A stretch of 64,000 nucleotides of DNA. It comes from Bubalus kerabau (lineage: Eukaryota > Chordata > Mammalia > Artiodactyla > Bovidae). Positions 34,075 through 46,010 of this stretch are shown piece after piece. The notes beneath the pieces were generated by a model. The model ran no database searches and was not told where the DNA came from. It saw only the letters and a list, made by a program, of their open reading frames with translations. The DNA lies in contig NC_073627.1 of NCBI RefSeq assembly GCF_029407905.1, forward strand, positions 131,825,697-131,889,696, written 5' to 3'. Position 1 is the first letter of the stretch; each line of letters opens with the position of its first letter. The translations under genes and the position numbers were made by a program.

Positions 34075-34650
34075 GTGGAATGCTGCTCAGCAATAAAAAG
34101 GAATGAATCACTGAGACACACAGCAGTACAAAAGAATCTTGAAAACATTATGCTGAGTGAAAAAGCCGAGCCCAAATCAAATATAATACTGTCTGACTTT
34201 ATTTATTGAGAATTCTCCATCAAGCAAAATAAATCTGTATTAATAGAAATTACATCAGCAGTTGCCTGAGACAGGGACTTTGAGGCATGTTGACTACAGA
34301 GATAAAGGATGAAGGATTTTCCTAATAGTCCAGTGGTTAAGAATTCTCCTTGCAATGCACGGGACACAGGTTCAGGGAACTAAGATTCTACGTGCTGTGG
34401 TACAACTAAGCCCACGCACTGCAAGTACTGGGTGAGGAAGAGCCCGCGTGATGCAGCTAAGACCCGATGCAGGCAAATCACTCAGTGTTAAAGAAAGAGG
34501 TGAGGAGGAAATTTTCTAGCATGGCGGGAGTGGTGGAACAATTTTGTATCTTTGTTGTGTTTGCATGGATGTACACATTTTTCAAAGTGTATCAAACTGT
34601 ATGCCCTAAAATGTATAATTTTGTTACATGTGAATTATGCCTCAGTAGAC
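34075..34650 (+). repeat. L1M 3' region split by a CHR SINE
   Basis: ATGCTGCTCAGCAATAAAAA and CAGCAGTTGCCTGAGACAGG before the SINE; AGTGTATCAAACTGTATGCC and ATGTGAATTATGCCTCAGTA after it. The order matches an L1 3' end. Confidence 0.8.
34313..34488 (+). mobile_element. CHR-type SINE
   Basis: GGATTTTCCTAATAGTCCAG through TGCAGCTAAGACCCGATGCA. It has a long internal section like the CHR long variant. Confidence 0.85.
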
Positions 34651-34783
34651 TCAATGGACGTGAGTATGGGTGAACTCCAGGAATTTGTGATGGACAGGGA
34701 GGCCTGGCATGCTGCGAATCATGGGATCACAAAGAGTCAGACACGACTGAGCGACTGAAATGAACTGAACTGAACTGAAAGTT
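34650..34783 (+). mobile_element. BovB 3' tip
   Basis: ACTCAATGGACGTGAGTATG to GCGACTGAAATGAACTGAAC with a (TGAAC)n tail. Severely 5'-truncated, inserted between L1 pieces. Confidence 0.92.
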
Positions 34784-34785
34784 GC

Positions 34786-35208
34786 ATAGATAGAACAGTC
34801 TAAATATCTATCAACATATGAACAGATAGGTAAAAGATGGTATATACATGAAATGGAATATTATTCAGCCTTGAAAAGGAATGAAATTCTGAAACATGCT
34901 ACAACATGAGTGAACCGCGAAATCATTACACTAAGTGAGAGAAGTCAGACATGAGAAGACAGTTACTGTATGATTCCACTTCTCTGAGGTACCTGGAATG
35001 GACAAATTCACAGAAAGTAGAACAGTGGTTATCCAGGGCTGGGGAGTTGTGCTCCAGTGGGTACAAGGTTTCAGTTTGGAAGGATGAAATAATTCTGGAG
35101 ATGGAGGTGATGGTGTTGTACAACAGTGTGAACATACTCAGTGCCACTTAACTGTACACTTAAAATGTTTAAAATGATAAATGTTATATCTATTTATATG
35201 TATTACAG
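34786..35208 (+). repeat. L1M 3' end
   Basis: AATGGAATATTATTCAGCCT, AACATGAGTGAACCGCGAAA, GATTCCACTTCTCTGAGGTA and GTACACTTAAAATGTTTAAA are in canonical order. Confidence 0.85.
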
Positions 35209-36490
35209 TAGTGGTGTGAAAAAAAAACCTCTCTCTCCAGCGGTGTGCTGCAAAACGTATAACAACCAACTATGAGAGGGAGGCATATTGGTAGTACTCA
35301 CTTTGATAGAAACACTCACACAATGATCCAGTTCAAGCAACAGTGTGATATCACTGAATGTAGAGTTTGGAAAAGATGCTAACAACTGATTTTACAAAGT
35401 CAATAAGAGCTGGCTCAAGGACATTACTGTCTCTATCCAACCAACCAATTGTTAGTATACAGCAAGTCTGATAAAGAAAACACAACATGAAAGTTATGAG
35501 GAAAAAGGGAAAAAATCACCCTGCCGCTATTTATATGCAGTTGTCTGTATGCCAGCCAGGGAGGTTGATTGTTATTTGTGGGCTGATAACGTTCAGGAAC
35601 AAGAAGGTGCCAGTTCACTGATCCTGCAAGCTGGACGGCATCAATTCTGGTTGGTTGGTGCCCATTGCTATATCAGTTATTAAATCTGTGGCTCTTATTC
35701 CTGGTGGCAACATCCAAAAAGGAAAACTGTGGGACCTTCTTAAATCATGTAAGTTTAGCTACCAGTAGGTAACCCTTTAACATTTTTATAGATCTTCACT
35801 GTTGACATATTCCCTTTGTTTTGGCACAAAATGGCTCCAAAAGTAGAGGAGATACAAAATTTTGAAGCCATTTCCAGAAGATTTAGGCTGATTCTCAGTG
35901 CCAGTGACTCTCAGATAGGTTGTGCATGTAATTACTTGGAGTAATCTTCATTTTGAAAGAGAACTACAGGTGATTCTAAGGCAGTTGGTTCATAGACCAC
36001 ATTTGGCAACACTGTTTGATGATGTAGCTATTTCCCTTCTCCCCTTTCATAATTTCACACCACAGCCACATTGCTCTAAGATGCAAATTAGGGTAACTGA
36101 TGTTATAAGACATGTCCCAATGTGTGTATAACGATGTCTGAAATGATTTTAAGATAATTCAGTATAGACAAGGTGACGTAAAAGTATGCTAATTGATTTT
36201 ACTGTCATTGGTGAAACAAGTGTTATTCAAGGCTTTTGACGTGGCAGAAATATTTTAAGACAATCCCTTCTAGTCTTTGAACAGGAAATAAAATCTAGCA
36301 AACTGTGTAGCCAGTTAACCCTCGGGATGGTACTTGAGGCTTGATCTGTAAAAGATCTTGAGTCCAAAAGTTGAACTTAACTCTGCCTGTATTGTTCTGC
36401 CTTGAGTGAATCTTTCATGCAGGCTTGTGATCAGTGCATTTAAAAGAGCAGAGATCTGAATTTTATTGAGATTTACCTTATGCTTTATTA
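35209..36490. other. Intergenic, apparently single-copy
   Basis: No repeat or gene is recognised. A 69-codon frame at 35,922-36,131 has no start context or domain that supports it. Confidence 0.5.
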
Positions 36491-36493
36491 TTG

Positions 36494-36710
36494 TGGGCTT
36501 CCCAGGTGGCACTAGTGGTAAAGAACCCACCTGCCAATGCAGGAGACATTAGAAATGCTGATTGGATTCCTGGCTCAGGAAGATTGAGGAGGGCATGGCA
36601 ACCCACTCCAGTATTCTTGCCTGGAGAATCCTATAAACAGAGGAACCTGGTGGGCTACAGTTCATAGAGTCACAAAGAGTCAGACACAACTGAAACAACT
36701 TAGCATGCAT
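36494..36710 (+). mobile_element. Bov-tA SINE
   Basis: GGGCTTCCCAGGTGGCACTA to CACAACTGAAACAACTTAGC, with a (CATG)n tail. Confidence 0.92.
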
Positions 36711-37254
36711 GCATGTTTTATTAATAATGAATTTCTGTTTAGTAAATGTTTCATAATTATGTGCCAGACTTGCTTTCCTTATAACCTGGTGGCAAGGTTA
36801 AGGAGGCATAGTTAGTCTTCATCCACTCTAACTGATAAATGCTACATGAATCTACCAAAAAGAACCTTATGACTGTGCTTGAAAAATTGGCTTAGGGCAG
36901 CTCTTAATAGGGTGTTTGGCGGAACACTAAACCCCAAGATGCTCATTTGAAGAAAGAAGACTTGCATGATTAAATAAACATAGGAAATGCTGCATAGTTC
37001 AATATTTTATTTTTTCATTTAGTTTACCATTTACCAAAATTATTGATTAAACATTTTAAAATTTCATGAGAATAACATTTTGTGGAATACATATTTAGAA
37101 AAGAATTCTCCAGTGCTCTGGTGAAAATCTTAGCTGTGAAGGGGAACACAGGGATAGAGACGCAAATTAATTTGGCATGACTTCAAACTTACTCTAACCA
37201 CATTTATTTGTACTATTAAATGTAAAGATTTGAATGGATTTACCAAAAGTCATC
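36711..37254. other. Intergenic, no features recognised
   Basis: AT-rich, with no gene or clear repeat. Confidence 0.5.
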
Positions 37255-37272
37255 AAGGATAGTCAGAAGGTA

Positions 37273-37311
37273 ACTTCCCCGGTGGTCCAGTGCAGCCAAA
37301 AATTTTTACAA
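37273..37311 (+). mobile_element. 39-base internally deleted CHR-like SINE
   Basis: The head of a CHR SINE (ACTTCCCCGGTGGTCCAGTG) is joined directly to its tail (CAGCCAAAAATTTTT). An 18-base duplication AAGGATAGTCAGAAGGTA flanks it at 37,255-37,272 and 37,312-37,329, so it behaves as a complete insertion although about 70-100 internal bases are absent. Confidence 0.85.
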
Positions 37312-37329
37312 AAGGATAGTCAGAAGGTA

Positions 37330-37645
37330 TTCAAGTTCCTTCTTGAAATTGTATCTGCACTTGACAGCTCAGTGAACAATTCTTTACCTAGACTTCTCTT
37401 ACATAACACAAACAAAACCTACATTCAAAAGGCTGCATTTTCAAGTAAGCATCAATTCTCTGGGACATACTGTACTGATGGTGAGACGAAGCTCTGGAGT
37501 TAAGCTCTGGAGGTGAGAATCCTGGTCCACCACTTTTTAGCATTATGGGCAGCTTAACCTTTCCAGGTGCTTGGTGTCTCACATGTCAGTAAGGACTGTT
37601 GGAAAGACCAAACTTTTGAGACAAATAAAGAAAGGGAGCATTATT
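37330..37645. other. Intergenic, no features recognised
   Basis: No gene or named repeat is seen. Confidence 0.5.
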
Positions 37646-37647
37646 AT

Positions 37648-37865
37648 TTTTTTTTTTTACTCTTTAAACTTTTTATTTTGTATTGAGATATAGCCAATGA
37701 AAAAGCAATGCTGTGACAATTCCAGGTGAACAGTGAAGATACTCAGCCATACACATCCATTCTCCCAAACTCCCCTCCCATCCAGGCTGCCACATAATAT
37801 TGAGCAGAGTTCCCTGTGCTATACAGTAGGTTCTTATTGGCTATCCAGATGTGCATGTCCCTTGA
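37648..37865 (-). mobile_element. Bovine L1 3' end (minus)
   Basis: A poly-T start, then GTATTGAGATATAGCCAATG, and CATAATATTGAGCAGAGTTC, CTGTGCTATACAGTAGGTTC. This is the reverse of the bovine L1 3' untranslated end. Confidence 0.82.
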
Positions 37866-39795
37866 AAGGCTGCATTAATTTTAAATGTTAATTCACATCA
37901 TTACTACTTCTTTTATTTTACCATTATGGTAAAATAGTAAAATTACCATTGCACTTCCACATAACTTCTGACAAATTTACTTTTTATCCAATGAGCAGAC
38001 CTATTATTCTCATGCAGAGTACAATTTATTATAAAAGATTCAGATTTTAATATTAGCCATTGGGATACATATAGAATATATTTAAAATAATCTTAAATTT
38101 CTATATAGCAATTGCAAAATAATTTGATTCTGCTATTGCTCATCTGTTTGTTTCAAAACACTTAAATGCTTTTCAAAACCTTACCTCCCAAATAATTGAT
38201 TTCTCTGTGGGATTTCCATCGTTCTCACAAATTTGAATATTTCATCAATTTTATCTTCATCTAATTTTTAAAACCATTTAAGGGATATGGCTTCTCTTTC
38301 CATCTTAAAGGTCACTTCATCTGCAAGACAGAAAGATATTGTAAAAGCAGAAGAAAATTATTTGAGTTCCTATTATTTTGATTCTGTGAAGTAATAAATG
38401 GAAACCTTAAGAGAAAAAGCTTTCCATAAATATCATTGTACTATATTTCAGTGGATTCATGAGATGAGCAACAACTGCACTGATGTTTTGAAAGGAAACT
38501 ATGATGCAGAGTTCTTTGGAGGGAAAAATGCAGGTAATTTGTGCCATTACCTTGATAACTTTACTAAGGTGCCTGCAGGGTCTGATTCATACCCCCTGAA
38601 CGCTTAAAGGTTAGCTTAGGCAGGCTTAGAGTAAGCTTTCACTAACCATGCTCAAAGGAGCTAATGCCCAAAAACTGAGTGTCAATGTTTGGATTGCTAA
38701 AAAAAAACAAAAAACGAAAAACACAGACCTGCTGCAGAGCCCAGAACACCCAAGGCAATAAACCTAGCACAGTCTTATCCAATAGGCACAATTCCGTGGA
38801 AGAAAGAAAAACTATAACCACAAGGCTGAATAGGAGACATGGAAATAAAATAAAAGGAATAAGTGAACTTGAGTGATTACTGGTAAGTCACTTTCAAAGT
38901 TGGGTCAGATTTGACTCTAGGAAAGTGATTTCTAAAATTTTCTAAGTAGGTTTCTTCCCCTGAGCAGTGTTAAATGAGCAGACCAAATTTTTCTTTAGGA
39001 AGTTTCCTTTTCTTTTGTTTAAAAGGCCCATCAATTCCTCTTCTGATTGACACATTCTTTAGCTATAAAATAAATTCAGTTTAGCTTCAGTCTTGCAATC
39101 CAGAAGCCTGTCTTTCTTTATAAGTGACACATCCCTAACTCAAAACTCATAGATATTGTGATTGTACTTTAATTCTAAAAAATGAAACTTTATTTCCTTT
39201 ATTTATAATTTGTATTTGGGCTTCCTCATCACCACCACCTCCCCCACACATATAAATCTGCCCTTTTAATATGATCATCATCATTAATTATACAATTGTA
39301 CAAAACCAGAATTAAGAATTAAAAAGTCTCCTTTTGAATACTCAAGAAAAAGAAATGAATTTTATTGTGAGACACATGATATGCTTAGAAAAATTGAGAC
39401 CTTGTAAAAATATCATCTTTTAATTTTACTATCATTAAATCTAAATTCTAATTTTGATCCTGTTTTCAGTGTGGAACTCAGATAATGGAAAACACAAAGG
39501 CTGTTACTTGTGTTAATGGAGTACAGGAAAGGAAAAAGAAAATCTTCAAACAAAATAAAAATTTTTAGGTTAAAAAATAGATAAATATATTCATAAACTC
39601 ACAAATTATGCATATTTCAATTTAAAATCAGAAAAATATTTCAAATTAAAATTTTTCCTTTTCTGTACCACTTAGTCTTTTTTTATGAAATATGGTTACA
39701 GGGACTAATAATCACAAAATAAGAAAGCTAGCTTGTCTTTAATATCAACCAAAACAAAACAAAATGCAGAAGCCTATAAATAAGAAAAGAGTTTT
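37866..39795. other. Intergenic, no features recognised
   Basis: About 1.9 kb of AT-rich DNA. Short frames (such as 38,398-38,607) lack splice context, codon bias or domains. An A-rich run lies at 38,698-38,725. Confidence 0.5.
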
Positions 39796-39799
39796 TGGC

Positions 39800-39897
39800 T
39801 CAATAGGGAAGGGATATAAATACACAATTATGCCTGCTTGTTGTAAAGCAGAAACCAACACAACATTGTAAAGCAATTATCCTCCAATTAAAAAAAA
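39800..39897 (+). mobile_element. Bovine L1 3' tail
   Basis: GCAGAAACCAACACAACATTG followed by TAAAGCAATTATCCTCCAAT and an A tail. The same end is seen at 58,180-58,230. Confidence 0.75.
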
Positions 39898-40488
39898 ATA
39901 GGAGAGAGTTTATTTGGGGTCTTAAGAAATGCAGTTTGGGAGACAAAGATTCAGGTAAAATCAAGAGTGTTTTAGGGTAGAGAAATAGTCAGGAGCTTAT
40001 GTAAGCAAAAGGCATGAGGCTGGACTCTGACACAAGAAAGGATATATTTGTCCTTAGAGGGTGGCTGTCACCAGTCACCAGTCTTCCCAGCAGTCTTTTT
40101 AGGGTAAAGGTACAGTAAGTAGATAGGCTGTCACAAGGTATTCTAGGGTGAAGGCACCATAAGTGTGCTGAGATTCTGATGGATGTTGTGGATGCCTTCG
40201 TTAGGACAGTAAGTAGTCAAAAGGTCAGATTCCATCCAGGTTGAGACTTGCATAAGTTACACTATCTCAATGGCTTCCTGATTCCATTTTAGCAAGGTCT
40301 CTTAGCGATACCAACTCCATTTACATTTTTCTCCCACATTAGCAAATGGTTCACAGATATTTCCTATTTGTACACCAGTCAGTTTCTTCATAAAGCAGTG
40401 AATCAGATGTTTGGAGTTAGAAAAGATCTGAGAGTGTTGTCACTTTACCCTAACACAACAGCTCTTCTTCAGTTCTTCCTTAATTCAC
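39898..40488. other. Intergenic, no features recognised
   Basis: GAGAGTTTATTTGGGGTCTT onward could be an old repeat; I cannot name it. Confidence 0.4.
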
Positions 40489-40489
40489 C

Positions 40490-40706
40490 TGTGCTATACT
40501 TAGTTGCTCAGTTGTGTCCGACTCTGCGATCCCATCAACTGTAGCCCACCATGTTCCTCTGTCCATGGGGATTCTCCAGGCAAGAATACTGGAGTGGGTT
40601 ACCATGCCCTCCTCCAGGGGATCTTCCCAACCCAGGGACTGAACCCAGGTCTCCTGCATTGCAGGTGGATTCTTTACTGTCTGAGCCACCAGGGAAGCCC
40701 TTATAA
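40490..40706 (-). mobile_element. Bov-tA SINE
   Basis: TGTGCTATACTTAGTTGCTC to GAGCCACCAGGGAAGCCC, a full-length minus copy. Confidence 0.93.
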
Positions 40707-40934
40707 AACACCTAAGCATCTAAAACTGAAAAATTATCAGGAAGTTTAGGAACAGCAAAGGGAACACATGCCAAATTCACAAGATCATCTCTTGAGGCTT
40801 ATTCTTTCCATTTTTACTTAAGAGTGAAGTACTAGATTATATAAAATATACGTGTGTACACTATGATATAATGTATGGTAAGGATATTTACTGTACTTCT
40901 CTCTCTATATAAGCTATACCTGGAGAAGGCAGTA

Positions 40935-41112
40935 TGTAGTGAGTGAGCCCAGTGCTGACGGCAGGCTACCGGATAAAATTCGCTGCACCATCATCTGAAA
41001 ATTGTACAGCTTTGAACAAGCTGTTTTATGTTTAAGTCCTGTAGTTTCCTCATCTATAAAATGTGGGTTATATTTGTACCTATTTTATTACATCATTGTG
41101 AGGACAAATTGG
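40935..41112 (+). repeat. MIR SINE
   Basis: GTTTCCTCATCTATAAAATG and TTGTACCTATTTTATTACAT, then TTGTGAGGACAAATTGGG, form the MIR core and 3' part. Confidence 0.75.
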
Positions 41113-41725
41113 GTATATATAGACAAAAAGAGAAAGAGGGAGAATTGGACATAGTCCCTATTGTAAAAGAGGCAGAACCTGACACATCCTAGTTTTCAAC
41201 TGGGACTCTTAACAAAAAGACAGATTAACAAGAGAAAACCAGTTTACGAACACCGACAAGCACACATCACACACCATGTGTTAGAAATCTAAACAAAAAA
41301 TAACTCAAAATGACAGCTTAGAATTCCTGCTTACAGAGCATCATCAGCAAAGAACAATAAATTTGTAGAGAGATGACAGGATAAAGGAAAGCAGCATAGG
41401 CTTCCAAGGTCAGCCAACTGTGGGAAGTATTGCATATACAGGAGGAAACAAATGGAGCGAGGTTTGCGGTTTCCTCTGGGCTGATAAGAATGGCTTCTTT
41501 CCTCCTGGTACAGGGAGGGACCCTTTCACGTGGGAGTTTTGTCTCCTTCTTGCACAAAGTAAAAGGAGGGTCAGAGCATCCTACTTGCATCTGCTGTTTC
41601 TTAAGCGCCTTTAATCAACATGACAAAGGGGTATATTTTGGGGTGACGTATTCCGGTTTCCTTCCCTGTTAAGTAACATGAAAATGCCAAATGGTAGTAG
41701 GAAGTAGAGTAACAGAAATTCTCAT
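41113..41725. other. Intergenic, no features recognised
   Basis: GGAGGAAACAAATGGAGCGA and the open frames around 41,320-41,670 carry no recognisable domain. No repeat is assigned. Confidence 0.45.
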
Positions 41726-41729
41726 ATTT

Positions 41730-42345
41730 TGCTGGGAGCTCTATAAAATGGTATATCCGCTTTTGAAAACCATTCTTAATTTTTTAAAAATTGAGCTTAA
41801 TGTATTCTTACCGTATGATGATGTAATTCCACTTCTAGGTATTTCCAATTCTAGGTATTTACGCAAGAGAAATGAAAACTTACATTCATGAGAAATTTTG
41901 CTCAGGAATGCTCATCATAGCTTTATTCATAACTGGAAATAACCCAAATGTCCATCAACAAAAGATCAAATAAACAAACTATGGTATGTTCATACTCAGC
42001 AATAAAAAGGAACAGCTGAAACACACAATAACATGGATAAACCTCACACATTATTTTGATCAAAAGAAGCTACATAATACAGAGTACATATTGTATAGTT
42101 CAATTTTTATGAATTTCAACAATGGACAAAACTAATTCGTAAACTAATTTTTAAAGATTGAGTAGTGGCTACCTCTTACAGGGTTAGAAGGAGTGACCTG
42201 AAAGATACACAAGGGGACTTCTGAGGTGACAGAAAAGACCTACACTTTGATAGGGGTGTGAGTTGCACAGAGAATTACATTTGTCAAAACTCATCAAACT
42301 ATATTCTTAAGATGTGTGCATGTCACCATTTTAATAGCTACGAAT
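41730..42345 (+). repeat. L1M 3' end
   Basis: CATTCTTAATTTTTTAAAAATTG, CATAGCTTTATTCATAACTG, AACCCAAATGTCCATCAAC and ACTATATTCTTAAGATGTGT are in L1 order. Confidence 0.85.
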
Positions 42346-42477
42346 TCTATCTTTATGGAGCAAGCAGCTAATTCATCTCTTTTATTTTAAAAAAATATTT
42401 ATTTACTTAACATTTATTGATCATTTACTGTATGCTAAACAGTTCTTTGTTATACTATACACTGTATATATACTATA

Positions 42478-42479
42478 CA

Positions 42480-42510
<31 letters not shown>

Positions 42511-42513
42511 GAT
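42478..42513. repeat. (TA)n(GATA)n microsatellite
   Basis: A TA run followed by five GATA-type tetramers. A second (TA)n run at 42,745-42,768 lies beyond the neighbouring SINE. Confidence 0.9.
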
Positions 42514-42526
42514 ACTATGCTATTTT

Positions 42527-42736
42527 GTGCTGTGCTTAGTTGCTCAGTCATGTCCGACTCTTTGTGACCCCATGGACTGTAGCATGCCAGGCTCCTCTGT
42601 TCATGGGGATTCTCTAGGTAAGAATACTGGACAGGTTGCCATGCCCTCCTCCAGGGGATTTTCCCAACCCAGGGATTGAACCCAGGTCTCCTGCATTGCA
42701 GGTGGATTCTTACTGACTGAGCCACCAGGGAAGCCT
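42527..42736 (-). mobile_element. Bov-tA SINE
   Basis: TGTGCTTAGTTGCTCAGTCA to TGAGCCACCAGGGAAGCC, placed between two TA-rich microsatellites. Confidence 0.93.
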
Positions 42737-42789
42737 AAATGTGTATGTATATATATATATATATACACACTATACACTTTGTATATACA

Positions 42790-43582
42790 TCTCAGATATG
42801 CAGATGACACCACCCTTATGGCAGAAAGTGAAGAAGAACTAAAAAGCTTGATGAAAGTAAAAGAGAAGAGTGAAAAAGTTGGCTTAAAACTCAACATTCA
42901 GAAAACTAAGATCATGGCATTTGGCCCCATTACTTCATGGTAAATAGATAGGGAAACAATGGAAACAGTGACAGACTTTATCTTTTTGGGCTCCAAAATC
43001 ACTGCAGATGGTGACTGCAGCCATGAAATTAAAAGACGCTTGCTCTTTGGAAGGAAAGTTATGACCAACCCAGACAGCATATTTAAAAAAGCAGAGACAT
43101 TACTTTCCAACAAAGGTCCATATAGTCAAAGCTATGGTTTTTCCAGTAGTCATGTATGGATGTGAGAGTTGAACTATAAAGAAAGCTGAATGCTGAAGAA
43201 CTGATGCTTTTGAACTGTGGTGTTGGAGAAGACTCTTGAGAGTCCCTTGGACTGCAAGGAGATCCAACCAGTCTATTCTAAAGGAAATCAGTCCTGAATA
43301 TTCATTGGAAGGACTGATGCTGAAGCTGAAACTCCAATACTTTGGCCACCTGATGCGAAGAACTGACTCATTTGAAAAAACCCTGCTGCTGGGAAAGATT
43401 GAGGGCAGGAGGAGAAGGGGATGGCAGAGGACTAGATGGTTGGATGGCATCACTGACTTAATGGACATGAGTTTGAGTAAGCTCTGGGAGTTGGTGATTA
43501 TGGACAGGGAAGCCTGGCATGCTGCAGTCCATGAGATTGCAAAGAGTCAGACACAACTGAGCAACTGAACTGAACTGAACTG
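42790..43582 (+). mobile_element. BovB 3' fragment
   Basis: Starts at CTCAGATATGCAGATGACAC (the YADD site region) and runs to ACACAACTGAGCAACTGAAC with a (TGAAC)n tail. Frame breaks occur at 42,942 and 43,097. Confidence 0.93.
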
Positions 43583-43599
43583 ATACCTTTTGTTATAAG

Positions 43600-43885
43600 C
43601 ACTCTCAAATAATTTATAATTAGTCAATGGTTTAGGTGTTCTTTATTATCATTATTATATAGCAATGTGTAATAAGATAAATTAATAAAAATGAATTATT
43701 ATAATAATATATTGGTTTATAACAAGTTAAATAACTTAACCAAGTCCACACTACTAGTGAGAGAAATTACTGGGGTTAGAAGTCTTATTGCTTGATATGC
43801 TACCCTGTCTTCCTTACTTCAAACTGAGTTTCTGATGTAATCTTATAACTAGACCAAATCATGTTAACTGTAGTTCAGTTACATG
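43600..43885. other. Intergenic, no features recognised
   Basis: AT-rich. CTAGTGAGAGAAATTACTGGG suggests a MIR-like remnant, not certain. Confidence 0.35.
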
Positions 43886-43889
43886 TATT

Positions 43890-44515
43890 TTTAAAAATTA
43901 GAGACACATGTACCGCAATGTTCATCGCAGTACCGTTTACAATAGCTAGGGCATGGGAGCAACCTAGATGTCCATCAGCAGATGAATGGATAAGAAAGCT
44001 GGGGCACATATACACAATGGAATATTACTCAGCTATTAAAAAGAATGCATTTGAATCAGTGCTAATGAGGTGGATGAAACTGGAGCCTATTATACAGAGT
44101 GAAGTAAGTCAGAAAGAAAAATACCAATACAGTATATTAACCCATATATATGGAATTTAGAAAGATGGTAACGATGACCCTATATGTGAGATAGCAAAAG
44201 AGACACAGATGTAACTTTTGGACTCTGTGGGAGATGGTGAGGGTGGGATGATTTGAGAGAATAGCATTGAAACATATGTATTACCATATGTGAAATAGAT
44301 CGCCAGTCTAGGTTCGATGCATGAGACAGGGCACTCAGGGCTGTTGCACTGGGATGACCCTGAGGGATGGGATGGGGAGGGAGGTGGGAGAAGGGTTCAG
44401 GACGGGGGACACATGTACACCCATGGCTGATTCATGTCAATGTATTGCAAAAACCACCACAAAATTGTAAGGTAATTAGCTTCCAATTAAAATAAACTAA
44501 TTTACAAAAAAATTA
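43890..44515 (+). mobile_element. Bovine L1, ORF2 C-terminus and 3' UTR
   Basis: The translation includes the L1 ORF2 end (WIRKLGHIYTMEYYSAIKKN, then SEVSQKEKYQYSIL). After the stop come GGGAGAAGGGTTCAGGACGG, CACATGTACACCCATGGCTG and AGGTAATTAGCTTCCAATTA. Well preserved, hence fairly young, and strongly 5'-truncated. Confidence 0.92.
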
Positions 44516-44519
44516 TTGT

Positions 44520-45470
44520 TTGAACAATAGGTGAGACGTGGAAAAAACCTAAGTGTCCACTGATGGATGAATGGATAAAGAAGTTATGGCATATATGTTA
44601 AACAAAATATTATTCAGCCATAAAAAAATGAGGAAAGCCTACTATTTGTGACAGCATGGATAGAACTTGAAGATATTATGCTAAGTGAAATAAATCAGAT
44701 ACAGAAGGCAAATACTATACAATCTCACCTTTTTGTGAAATCTAAAAGAAATATGAACAAAAACACCCAAACTCATAGAAAAAGAGATCTGACTTGTGGT
44801 TAGCAGAGGTGGAGTTTCGAGGGGCAAGGAGTTGTAGAAAGGCAGTGAAAAGGTACAAGCTTTCAGTTATAAGATAAACAAGTACTAGAGATGTAACGGA
44901 GAGGGCAATGACATCCCACTCCAGTAATCCTGCCTGGAAAATCCCATGGATGGAGGAGCCTGGAAGGCTGCGCTGGTCCATGGGGTCGCTGAAGGTCAGA
45001 CACGACTGAGTGACTTCACTTTCACTTTTCACTTTCATGCATTGGAGAAGGAAATGGCAACCCACTCCAGTGTTCTTGCCTGGAGAATCCCATGGACGGA
45101 AAAGCCTGGTAGGCTGCAGTCCATGGGGTTGCACAGAGTCGGACATGACTGAAGCGACTTAGCAGCAGCAGCAGCAGCAGCAGAGATGTAACGTGCAACA
45201 TGATGACTATAGCTCACACTGCTGTATGATGCATAAGAAACTTCTTAAGATGGTAGATCCTAAGAATTCTCACCACAAGGAGAAGCTCTTTCTCCCAATT
45301 CTTTTCTTTTTATTGTATGTGAGAATAGAAGTCAGTTGGACCAATCGTGGTAATCATTTCACAACATATGTAAATCAAAAAATCATTCTGTATGCTTTAA
45401 ACATATACAGTGATGTATGTTAATTATTTTTCAATAAAACAGGAAATTTTTAAAAATTTGACATATTTGC
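44520..45470 (+). repeat. L1 3' end split by a Bov-A2 SINE
   Basis: AAGTGTCCACTGATGGATGA, ATATTATTCAGCCATAAAAA, ATTATGCTAAGTGAAATAAA before the SINE; GATGACTATAGCTCACACTG and ATTTTTCAATAAAACAGGAA after it. Confidence 0.85.
44898..45181 (+). mobile_element. Bov-A2 SINE with (CAG)n tail and TSD
   Basis: Two monomers and a tail of about six CAG units (45,163-45,181). AGAGATGTAAC at 44,887-44,897 and 45,182-45,192 is a perfect duplication in the L1. Confidence 0.95.
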
Positions 45471-45533
45471 AGACTCTGACTTTTAGAACTGAGATTACAA
45501 ATGGATATTTTTATAAGCCACTATGCTGTTCTC

Positions 45534-45799
45534 GAGAAGGCAATGGCAACCCACTCCAGTACTCTTGCCTGGAAAATCCCATGGACGGAGGAGCCTGGTG
45601 GGCTGCAGTCCATGGGGTCGAGAACAGTCAGACACGACTGAGCGACTTCACTTCCACTTTCATGCATTGGAGAAGGAAATGGCCACCCACTCCAGTGTTC
45701 TTGCCTGGAGAATCCCAGGGACGGGGAGCCTGATGGGCTGCCGTCTATGGGGTCGCACAGAGTTGGACACGACTAAAGCGACTTAGCAGCCGCAGCAGC
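45534..45799 (+). mobile_element. Bov-A2 SINE inserted at a Bov-tA edge
   Basis: GAGAAGGCAATGGCAACCCA to GCGACTTAGCAGCCGCAGC. ATGCTGTTCTC at 45,523-45,533 and 45,800-45,810 is a perfect 11-base duplication. Confidence 0.95.
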
Positions 45800-45800
45800 A

Positions 45801-46010
45801 TGCTGTTCTCAGTCACTAAGCTGTGTCAGACTCTTTGCGACCCTATGGACTGTAGCCTACCAGGCTCCTCTGTCCATGGAATTTTCCAGGCAAGAATACT
45901 GGAGTGGGTTGCCATTTCCTCCTCCAGAGGATCTTCCCAACACAGGGATCGAACCCATGTCTCCTGCATTGGCAGGCAGATTCTTTACCACTGAGCTACC
46001 TGGGAAGCCA
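45801..46010 (-). mobile_element. Bov-tA SINE
   Basis: CTCAGTCACTAAGCTGTGTC to GAGCTACCTGGGAAGCC. The Bov-A2 copy interrupts its left flank. Confidence 0.93.

Noticed and set aside
38398..38607. 69-codon plus-strand frame with protein-like composition
   Set aside because: No domain recognised, no convincing acceptor and donor pair, and no neighbouring exons. Kept as unassigned intergenic DNA.
43861..44160. 99-codon frame with clear protein character
   Set aside because: It is the C-terminus of L1 ORF2 in a 5'-truncated copy.
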